A stretch of DNA of 25,442 nucleotides from a virus: positions 1 to 25,442 of the IMG/VR virus record IMGVR_UViG_3300020194_001498, one strand, 5' to 3'. Below the pieces are notes generated by a model. The model saw nothing but the letters and a program-made list of their open reading frames with translations, made no database searches and was not told the origin of the DNA. Positions 20,957-25,442 of this stretch are shown here, piece after piece; position 1 is the first letter of the stretch, and each line of letters starts with the position of its first letter. The position numbers and the translations under genes were made by a program.

Positions 20957-21550
20957 ATGCCTAAAGGTTTTTACATAGACCCCGAAATCAAATTCGATGT
21001 TGAGCAATTACAATCAGCATTGGCAGAAGTTGATTCAAGAGTAGCACGACAATCACCGCTGGGTGAAAGAGACATCAATGCTATTTGCTTAAATCAGATT
21101 CCTGGAGATCCCAATTCAATCACAGGCGGCAATGTGCGTGGACTGTTTTGGACTCGTCCGGATCACACAGGTGTAGAAGTTCAACGTGAACAACCAATCG
21201 ATGAAGCAAAATATTCTGAATTTGTTAAACTGTTTGAAGATACCTATTTCAAAGAAGTGTATGATACACTTACCAAAAAATACCAACTTGGTAGAGTTAG
21301 GTTACTTTGGAAATTGCCAAGAACCACTTTGAGCTGGCATAGAGATCCAGAACCAAGATTACACATACCCATCATTACCAATCCAGGTGCTCATATGATT
21401 ATTGAATCAGTAAATCATCATATGCCAGCAGACGGTGGAGTATGGATTACCAATAATACACGTTATCACAATGCCTTCAACGGTGGAGAAGAAGACAGAG
21501 TTCACTTGGTGGCTACGGTTTTGAATTGTGATATGAGTATTTTTGAATAA
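20957..21550 (+). CDS. Fe(II)/2-oxoglutarate hydroxylase, Asp/Asn beta-hydroxylase type
   Basis: The 197-aa protein has H128-R-D130 in LSWHRDPEPRLHIPI, the second-shell R134/H136, the distal H171 in TRYHNAFNGG and R181 in EEDRVHLVATV. This spacing is that of the aspartyl/asparaginyl beta-hydroxylase family (PF05118), which includes amino-acid hydroxylases such as proline cis-4-hydroxylase. It begins 3 nt after the ALDH stop, so it may act on lysine or 2-aminoadipate, but that is inference; it could also modify a protein. Confidence 0.8.
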   Translation: MPKGFYIDPEIKFDVEQLQSALAEVDSRVARQSPLGERDINAICLNQIPGDPNSITGGNVRGLFWTRPDHTGVEVQREQPIDEAKYSEFVKLFEDTYFKEVYDTLTKKYQLGRVRLLWKLPRTTLSWHRDPEPRLHIPIITNPGAHMIIESVNHHMPADGGVWITNNTRYHNAFNGGEEDRVHLVATVLNCDMSIFE

Positions 21551-21568
21551 TTTGGTAAACCTACCTTA

Positions 21569-21597
21569 TTGACTATTTCCTGTAAAGAATGTATATT
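21569..21597 (+). promoter_or_regulatory. Sigma70-type promoter
   Basis: TTGACT (21569-21574), 17 bp, TATATT (21592-21597), immediately followed by ATG codons at 21598 and 21607. Transcription should begin near 21604. Confidence 0.7.
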
Positions 21598-21687
21598 ATG
21601 TTTAATATGTTAAAAACAATAAAAAATATGTTTTCATCTGTATCGAACATTGAGCAGACGAAGACAGCAGAACAAGGAGTTAGCGTA

Positions 21688-21951
21688 ATGGCTAAAAGAA
21701 AAACTATGACTATACAAAAAAGAGTAGAGACTGCTCTATTAAACGGCGAAGCATTAACATCAAGTGCTATTAAAAATAGATTTGGTGCTGGTAATCCAGG
21801 TGCTGTAATTCAAGCATTAAGATTCAAAGGTTTACCTGTGTTCTTAAACACTAACAAAAGAACTGGTGTTAAAGTATACAGAACAGGTAAAGCACCTAGA
21901 GCGGTTGTAGGTTTAGGATACAAAGCATTAGCAAAAGGTATCTCTCTATAA
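21688..21951 (+). CDS. Small basic protein, possible winged-helix DNA-binding (87 aa)
   Basis: Start chosen at ATG 21688 because AAGGAG (21674-21679) lies 8 nt upstream. The same frame is open from 21607, adding about 27 residues (MLKTIKNMFSSVSN...) that could be a leaderless alternative. The domain has an N-terminal helix (TIQKRVETALLNGEALTSS), a helix-turn-helix-like segment (SAIKNRFGAGNPGAVIQAL), then a strand-turn-strand wing (GLPVFLNTNKRTGVKVYRTG). This suggests nucleic-acid binding. A strong terminator follows. No family is known to me. Confidence 0.65.
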   Translation: MAKRKTMTIQKRVETALLNGEALTSSAIKNRFGAGNPGAVIQALRFKGLPVFLNTNKRTGVKVYRTGKAPRAVVGLGYKALAKGISL

Positions 21952-21970
21952 TTTATAGTTAGTAAACTTC

Positions 21971-22001
21971 AAAAAAAGGCGGCTTCATGGTCGCCTTTTT
22001 T
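21971..22001 (+). terminator. Rho-independent terminator
   Basis: AAAAAAAGGCG, loop, CGCCTTTTTT: a GC-rich core flanked by an A-run and a T-run, able to work in both directions. Near-identical to the terminator at 22334-22363. Confidence 0.85.
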
Positions 22002-22006
22002 ATGAC

Positions 22007-22012
22007 TAAATA
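22007..22012 (+). promoter_or_regulatory. TAAATA motif, possible late promoter of the second csp
   Basis: Directly after the terminator and 108 bp before the csp ATG. The leader between (22013-22119) holds no clear SD or stable hairpin that I can see, but is long, as in cold-shock genes with RNA thermosensors. Confidence 0.35.
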
Positions 22013-22119
22013 GATATGAGACAAGAGTAATAAGACAAGACGCAGTAGAATTAACAAACCTCCCGCCCTAATTTTAGATACAAACTTCCTCAAATATAAA
22101 CACTAAAGAAAGAACAAAT

Positions 22120-22320
22120 ATGAGTAATCAAGGAACAGTAAAATGGTTCAATGCCTCTAAAGGTTTTGGATTCATCACTTGTGAAAACAAAGATGTTTTC
22201 GTACATATTTCAGCAGTAGAAGCCGCAGGCTTGCATTCGTTGAATGAAGGTGATGCTGTGACGTTCGAAACACAGGACGGACCAAAAGGTCCAAGTGCTG
22301 TGAATCTATCGATCAAATAG
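22120..22320 (+). CDS. csp: Cold-shock domain protein (second copy)
   Basis: A 66-aa CspA-type protein: QGTVKWFN opening, RNP1 KGFGFI (14-19), RNP2 VFVHI (26-30). It differs from the first copy (5862) in the loop and the C-terminal [19 protein letters not shown], so the two are distinct lineages or old duplicates. It is transcribed as a single gene between two terminators, with a long leader. Confidence 0.95.
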   Translation: MSNQGTVKWFNASKGFGFITCENKDVFVHISAVEAAGLHSLNEGDAVTFETQDGPKGPSAVNLSIK

Positions 22321-22333
22321 CATTCAAGTAACC

Positions 22334-22363
22334 AAAAAAAGGCGGCTTAGGTCGCCTTTTTTT
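22334..22363 (+). terminator. Rho-independent terminator
   Basis: AAAAAAAGGCG, loop GCTTAGGT, CGCCTTTTTTT, 14 nt past the csp stop. Same core as the terminator at 21971-22001. Confidence 0.88.
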
Positions 22364-22379
22364 ATGGCTATCTAATCTG

Positions 22380-22408
22380 TTGACTTTCCAGCCAACATAG
22401 TATTAAAT
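22380..22408 (+). promoter_or_regulatory. Promoter of the tRNA transcript
   Basis: TTGACT (22380-22385), 17 bp, TTAAAT (22403-22408). Same -35 context and -10 as the tmRNA promoter at 6310. Overlaps a TAAATA motif (22404-22409). Confidence 0.6.
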
Positions 22409-22414
22409 AGTGTT

Positions 22415-22598
22415 ACGACGGCTACAAAGCCAATGCTAGAACTTACGAAGACTAGCGGTGAACTTGAATGCCATCTTGGTGAACAGTATTTGTGTACAAC
22501 ACGACTGGTGACAAGAGAGGTTGAAGAGGTGACGTTTCAGTTTCTACTAATCTAGTATTGACCAGCAACGGCAGACATAGACGCTCGGTTTATGACTC
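22415..22598 (+). other. Non-coding leader of the tRNA transcript, possible small RNA
   Basis: About 185 nt with no ORF and higher GC than the neighbouring genes. Local hairpins: GGCT/AGCC (about 22430-22441) and GCTAG/CTAGC (about 22453-22474). At the 3' end is a longer one, CGGCAGACATA (22569-22579) with TATG-AC-TCTGCCG (22591-22603). That one invades the 5' strand of the tRNA acceptor stem. No TpsiC arm is present, so it is not a second tRNA. Identity unknown. Confidence 0.4.
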
Positions 22599-22672
22599 TG
22601 CCGGTTCGGCTAATGGTAGGCCGTCTCTTTCCGAAAGAGAATACGTTGGTTCGATTCCAACACCGGCAACCA
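22599..22672 (+). tRNA. tRNA-Arg (anticodon CCG)
   Basis: A 74-nt cloverleaf. The acceptor TGCCGGT/ACCGGCA pairs over 7 bp and has an encoded CCA (22670-22672) after discriminator A. D-arm GGCT-AATGGTA-GGCC, anticodon arm TCTCT-TTCCGAA-AGAGA with CCG at 22631-22633, variable loop ATAC, T-arm GTTGG-TTCGATT-CCAAC. C35 fits arginine identity, but D-loop position 20 is U, not the A20 of E. coli. It would read CGG, a codon that should be rare in this AT-rich genome. Confidence 0.9.
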
Positions 22673-22675
22673 AAA

Positions 22676-22712
22676 AAACGGTTGTGTGTTTGTGTTGACA
22701 AACACACCGTTT
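22676..22712 (+). repeat. Long inverted repeat spanning the next promoter's -35
   Basis: AAACGG (22676-22681), TTG bulge, TGTGTTTG (22685-22692), loop TGTTGA, CAAACACA (22699-22706), CCGTTT (22707-22712): 14 bp with a 3-nt bulge. It overlaps TTGACA at 22695 and follows the tRNA by 4 nt, so it could be an operator, a tRNA 3' terminator/processing hairpin, or both. No T-run follows. Confidence 0.6.
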
Positions 22713-22723
22713 GGCTGTATAAT
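22695..22723 (+). promoter_or_regulatory. Consensus sigma70 promoter
   Basis: TTGACA (22695-22700), 17 bp, TATAAT (22718-22723): a perfect consensus. ATG at 22731 is 7 nt beyond, so the transcript is probably leaderless. Confidence 0.8.
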
Positions 22724-22730
22724 ATTAAGT

Positions 22731-22991
22731 ATGAGCGAATTTAAACAAGGTATATTCAATTTATTAAAACGCCTAATAGGTGGTAACAGTTTCACACTGG
22801 CGGCAATATACACCATAGGACACATTATCATTGCCATGATCTGTAACAATCTGATCACAGGTGCTAGATTTGATTTAGCGGCGGCAGATGCCATCATAGA
22901 ACCCTTGATCAACGGTGTTTGGTTCTATCTGCTACACAAATTATATAGAAAATACACAGGCGATCCCAACGCCAAAGCATTCAAAGACTAA
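22731..22991 (+). CDS. DUF2061-like small membrane protein (86 aa)
   Basis: I start at ATG 22731. The protein has two hydrophobic helices, about residues 22-44 and 53-68. The pattern (SFTLAAIYTIGHIIIAMICN, NLITGARFDLAAADAIIEPL, then WFYLLHKLY) follows the DUF2061 family (KS..KAI.YR..GT...., LITG, E...K..LYYLHE). The family is an uncharacterised integral membrane group. The perfect promoter implies strong early expression. Confidence 0.65.
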   Translation: MSEFKQGIFNLLKRLIGGNSFTLAAIYTIGHIIIAMICNNLITGARFDLAAADAIIEPLINGVWFYLLHKLYRKYTGDPNAKAFKD

Positions 22992-23022
22992 AAATCCGCA
23001 CAATCATTGACATTTTAGACAG

Positions 23023-23051
23023 TTGACTTTTTTGCATTAAGAAGTTATAAT
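23023..23051 (+). promoter_or_regulatory. Sigma70-type promoter of the ParB-like/HNH pair
   Basis: TTGACT (23023-23028), 17 bp, TATAAT (23046-23051). Followed by a structured leader of about 60 nt. A second TTGACA at 23007 has no matching -10. Confidence 0.75.
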
Positions 23052-23060
23052 TTTAATTAA

Positions 23061-23097
23061 GGCAAGTGAAGCCATAACTTATGGACAAGTGAAGTCC
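23061..23097 (+). promoter_or_regulatory. Tandem leader hairpins with an identical loop
   Basis: GGC-AAGTGAA-GCC (23061-23073) and GGAC-AAGTGAA-GTCC (23083-23097). The stems differ but each is self-complementary around the same 7-nt loop, and between them is the 13-bp palindrome CCATAACTTATGG (23072-23084). The leader then has AAGGAG (23103-23108) before ATG 23117. This suggests a protein- or ligand-binding RNA element controlling translation of the next gene. Confidence 0.5.
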
Positions 23098-23116
23098 GCA
23101 AAAAGGAGAATGTCGT

Positions 23117-24271
23117 ATGATGACAACAAAAAGTCATGCTCAGACAATAAACGAGCAATACAATAAAACTGAATCCAATTTTATCAGTCTAAATGACAGA
23201 TTAAAAGAAGCATTGGATCTATCACCTATGTACAACAACACACTCACAGCAGTGGTTGATGAATTCAAAAGAAGAAATACTCAATGGAAAAAATTTTCCG
23301 ATCTTCATCTTTGCGAAGCAGTTCAAGTAGCAATGAAAGATATATGGATAGATACCACAATGCAGAGAAATGTGAACATGGAACACATCACAGATATTTT
23401 ACAATACTTCAGCGAAACAATGGTAATGCCCATACAGGTGTACAAAGATGAAGATAGATACATTGCCTGGGACGGACAACACACTGCCATAGTATTATAC
23501 ATTTTGCTGACTAGAGTGTTTGGTGAAAGACTGGCAGACGCTATTGTGCCTGTAGTGGTATATTCAACCAAACAGAAAACAGAGATACGTAGAAACTTTA
23601 TCTTGTTGAATGGTAATGCCAAGAAACCTTTGGAGTTTATAGACATATACAAACAGCAGGTGTATGGTGTTAAGGTAGATGGATCCAATGATCCTGAATG
23701 GACAGCAACCGCACAGAAGAATGATTACTTCGCAGAAGCAGGATTATTTGTAACCAACAATAAATTTGGTGATGAAGATCAACCTGGTGCTTTCACACTG
23801 TTGGCAGATACATTGATGAGTAAATCATTGAAGACAAGAAAAGATCCTGAAGTGGCAAAAATGTTTGCTCAATACTGGACCTATCTCAATCAAAAACGTC
23901 CTGTGGATCCCAAGGAGGCTAGGCAATTGTTTGAATATTTTAATCTATGCCATGAACAAGACATCAAAGTGGATGAGCAATATCTTCTGGATTTTGTGGC
24001 ATTCACCAAAGAATACTTTGAAGCAGACTTCAGTCCCAATGGACCTTTTTGGCAAAAAGTCAGTCAAGCATACACCAACTGGTATGTGAAAAAGAATGAA
24101 GGCACAGATGATTTGGACAAAGATGGTAACATCATTGTGAGAGGGTTCACAACAGAGATGAGATGTGGACTGCCGTTCATAATTGCTCAAATCAAAAAGA
24201 GCACCAAACTGAAAGCACCCAAGTACACACCCAACAATGGTTTCGCAGTTAGTAAGGATATGTTATGGTAA
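23117..24271 (+). CDS. ParB/DUF262-like protein
   Basis: The 384-aa protein carries a ParB-type N-terminal core: MPIQVYKDEDRYIAWDGQHT (D119-G-Q-H122) followed by a helix, then IVPVVVY and RRNFILLNGNAKKPL. The DGQH box is like the DGQ/HR box of ParB, DndB and DUF262 proteins, which can bind NTP or DNA. The remaining ~200 residues are helical, with no motif I recognise. The start is ATGATG behind AAGGAG (23103-23108). It overlaps an HNH nuclease gene by 7 nt. Exact family uncertain. Confidence 0.7.
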   Translation: MMTTKSHAQTINEQYNKTESNFISLNDRLKEALDLSPMYNNTLTAVVDEFKRRNTQWKKFSDLHLCEAVQVAMKDIWIDTTMQRNVNMEHITDILQYFSETMVMPIQVYKDEDRYIAWDGQHTAIVLYILLTRVFGERLADAIVPVVVYSTKQKTEIRRNFILLNGNAKKPLEFIDIYKQQVYGVKVDGSNDPEWTATAQKNDYFAEAGLFVTNNKFGDEDQPGAFTLLADTLMSKSLKTRKDPEVAKMFAQYWTYLNQKRPVDPKEARQLFEYFNLCHEQDIKVDEQYLLDFVAFTKEYFEADFSPNGPFWQKVSQAYTNWYVKKNEGTDDLDKDGNIIVRGFTTEMRCGLPFIIAQIKKSTKLKAPKYTPNNGFAVSKDMLW

Positions 24272-24729
24272 AATTGAGAGATCCAAACAAAGACGAACGT
24301 AAAAGTATCGCAGTGCTGAAAGAACAGCATCGCAAGAACAAAACCTGTGCGTTGGTGGATTGTGATGAACCCATATCGGTTTTCGAAGGACCTGGTTCAG
24401 ATTCATTGTGTAGAGCACATCAATTGGAGTGTGTGGAATATGGTGGTATGGGTAAAGCAGAAAGACCACACACATTCTACAGAGGCTGGGAGTGTGCCAA
24501 TTGCGGATATGATCCTAGAACAGATGATTTAAGATTTGGACACATAGAAGATGAGTATCACAAACTGAGAGCCATGCGTGGTGTGATGCACGGTGATCAT
24601 ATTCACCTAAAAAGCAGAGGTGGAGATGATTCCAAAACCAACATTCAAACCCTGTGTGTGCTGTGTCATATGGCAAAAACCTATGGCGAAAAGGACTATT
24701 TGGGCAAAAAAAAGTTATCCACAGACTAA
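24265..24729 (+). CDS. HNH endonuclease
   Basis: A 154-aa nuclease. The beta-beta-alpha metal core is MHGDHIHLKSRGGDDSKTN (H109, D111, H112 and N126), then TLCVLCHMAKT (C131, C134, H135); C77-x-x-C80 (ECANCGY) supplies zinc ligands. N-terminal zinc-like cysteines (C28, C33, C49) precede it. HNH proteins cut DNA and occur as homing nucleases or packaging/restriction partners. It is coupled to the ParB-like gene, so it may act with it rather than as a free-standing homing enzyme. Confidence 0.88.
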   Translation: MVKLRDPNKDERKSIAVLKEQHRKNKTCALVDCDEPISVFEGPGSDSLCRAHQLECVEYGGMGKAERPHTFYRGWECANCGYDPRTDDLRFGHIEDEYHKLRAMRGVMHGDHIHLKSRGGDDSKTNIQTLCVLCHMAKTYGEKDYLGKKKLSTD

Positions 24730-24769
24730 AAACCCGCATAGAATGGGATTTCTTTTAGGTAACTTTTGG

Positions 24770-24799
24770 TTGACTTTTTGGTACTTCAGACTGTATAAT
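24770..24799 (+). promoter_or_regulatory. Sigma70-type promoter
   Basis: TTGACT (24770-24775), 18 bp, TATAAT (24794-24799), 35 bp ahead of ATG 24834. Upstream AACCC/GGG and a T-rich stretch (about 24730-24757) could be a weak terminator of the HNH transcript. Confidence 0.65.
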
Positions 24800-24833
24800 A
24801 AAACTATAACAAGGCAACAAAAAGAGGCACAAA

Positions 24834-25238
24834 ATGGCATACGTAATATACAGAACAGACACAACAGAAATAGTAAGTGAAAAGCAATATGCTTACTCAG
24901 GACAAATCCACAGAGAACTAGGACACGCAAAAGCATCTTTAACTAGAATTAAGAAAAAGTTTGCAGAAGGTTTTGCTAAAAGAGAACCATATTCAACTTT
25001 TAGATTTGAAGGTTTAGGTTTACACGAAAATGGTAAAACTGGCAGACAAGCAGAAGGTGAATTAACAGGCGAAATGGTTGAGATGAAAATCGTTGATTTA
25101 GAAACTTACAGAAAATCAATTGAAGCAACTGAAATTGTTTACAGCATATTTGACAAGGATCAAAAGAAACCTATCAAGCAGTCAGTGAACACTCCACACT
25201 TTTTATCACCAAGTTCAGAAACATATTGGAGTATGTAA
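24834..25238 (+). CDS. Hypothetical protein (134 aa)
   Basis: The 134-aa soluble protein opens MAYVIYRTDTTEIVSEKQYA. It has a basic helical middle (GHAKASLTRIKKKFAEGFAK), a strand-rich part, and a tail ending FLSPSSETYWSM. No domain or active site recognised. It has its own strong promoter; its stop overlaps the next start (TAATG). Confidence 0.7.
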   Translation: MAYVIYRTDTTEIVSEKQYAYSGQIHRELGHAKASLTRIKKKFAEGFAKREPYSTFRFEGLGLHENGKTGRQAEGELTGEMVEMKIVDLETYRKSIEATEIVYSIFDKDQKKPIKQSVNTPHFLSPSSETYWSM

Positions 25239-25442
25239 TGGATATAGAGAGTGCAGAAAAATGGTTAGACACATTAATGAATCAATTTAACAAAAACACA
25301 AATCAAAAGGAAGGAAACACTATGTTAAAAGAAGATGTAAAACAAGTAATAAAATTTGTAAACGCAAAAGTAGAACCCATGCAGATGTGGGGTGTAGCCA
25401 GAGAGGCGGCTGTTGATGCTGTTGATACCTACATGGAAGGCA
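25238..25442 (+). CDS. Hypothetical protein, 3' end outside the window
   Basis: ATG 25238 overlaps the previous stop and the frame is open to the window end (68 codons visible). A second in-frame ATG at 25322 has its own SD (AAGGAAGG, about 25307-25314), so two products may be made or the true start may be the later one. The visible sequence is MDIESAEKWLDTLMNQF, then LKEDVKQVIKFVNAKVEP and REAAVDAVDTYMEG. No family recognised. Confidence 0.55.
   Translation, partial: MDIESAEKWLDTLMNQFNKNTNQKEGNTMLKEDVKQVIKFVNAKVEPMQMWGVAREAAVDAVDTYMEG

Noticed and set aside
22557-22585. TTGACC as a promoter right before the tRNA
   Set aside because: No -10-like hexamer at 16-18 bp.
22415-22598. Second tRNA in the leader
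   Set aside because: No TpsiC arm or acceptor stem could be built; only isolated small hairpins.
23007-23035. TTGACA as an extra promoter
   Set aside because: No matching -10; the better pair is at 23023-23051.
23323-23688. 121-aa minus-strand frame in the ParB-like gene
   Set aside because: Antisense to a gene with a recognisable DGQH motif; composition is Cys/Tyr/Ser-rich and no SD is visible.
1-25442. CRISPR array, insertion sequence, integrase or attachment site
   Set aside because: No regular spaced repeats, transposase, recombinase or tRNA-linked duplication was found by eye.

Overview
The window looks like a piece of a large, strictly lytic, T4-like (myovirus-type) marine bacteriophage genome. 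It is AT-rich by eye, packed with short overlapping genes almost all on the + strand, and rich in host-derived metabolic, stress and translation genes. Three features point to an alphaproteobacterial host, most likely SAR11/Pelagibacter: a circularly permuted (two-piece) tmRNA gene, an alphaproteobacterial DUF1178 gene, and a phage-borne ribosomal protein bS21. bS21 is known from pelagiphages. The host assignment is inference, because marine cyanobacteria also have two-piece tmRNAs. No capsid, tail or polymerase gene lies in the window.

Layout. (1) 0.3-5.8 kb, nucleotide supply and redox: class Ia ribonucleotide reductase nrdA and nrdB, a small membrane protein, DUF1178, glutaredoxin, an Sm-like small protein, a HAD phosphatase and a histone-H1-like protein. 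(2) 5.8-6.7 kb, RNA and stress: cold-shock protein, a small unknown gene and the permuted tmRNA gene. (3) 6.7-9.0 kb, small unknowns, a membrane-anchored Bax-type glucosaminidase and a possible acetyltransferase. (4) 9.0-12.1 kb, cell envelope: two lipoproteins, a secreted cysteine-containing protein and a large membrane/coiled-coil protein with a probable -1 frameshift near its 3' end. (5) 12.1-13.9 kb, a 2OG-Fe(II) oxygenase between two unknowns. (6) 14.0-16.4 kb, Hsp20, ClpS, heme oxygenase and a ferredoxin-dependent bilin reductase of PcyX type. (7) 16.4-18.6 kb, two HExxH (SprT-like) proteins, one isolated minus-strand gene, bS21 and small unknowns. (8) 18.6-21.6 kb, a lysine-oxidation cassette: lysine 6-dehydrogenase-like enzyme, ALDH7-type semialdehyde dehydrogenase and a 2OG-Fe(II) hydroxylase. 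(9) 21.6-22.7 kb, a small basic protein, a second cold-shock protein, twin terminators, a structured leader and a tRNA-Arg(CCG). (10) 22.7-25.4 kb, a DUF2061-like membrane protein, a ParB-like/HNH pair behind tandem RNA hairpins, and two unknowns, the last cut by the window end.

How they fit together. RNR and glutaredoxin make dNTPs. The tmRNA, ClpS and Hsp20 act on stalled ribosomes and damaged or N-degron proteins. bS21 and the tRNA touch the ribosome itself. Heme oxygenase plus bilin reductase turn heme into a reduced bilin. The lysine cassette would turn lysine into 2-aminoadipate while releasing ammonia and NAD(P)H. Many transcription units start at near-consensus sigma70 promoters (TTGACW, usually 17 bp, TATAAT-like). 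In at least six of them the start codon lies only 5-9 nt past the -10 box, so leaderless translation is probable. TAAATA motifs resembling T4-type late promoters sit in front of several other genes.

The strongest leads are the phage-encoded permuted tmRNA with a long 23-codon tag, the lysine-oxidation cassette, the candidate programmed -1 frameshift on A-AAA-AAG, the leaderless promoter architecture, and the paired GGAC/GGC hairpins sharing one 7-nt loop. All calls come from reading the sequence; no database search was run.
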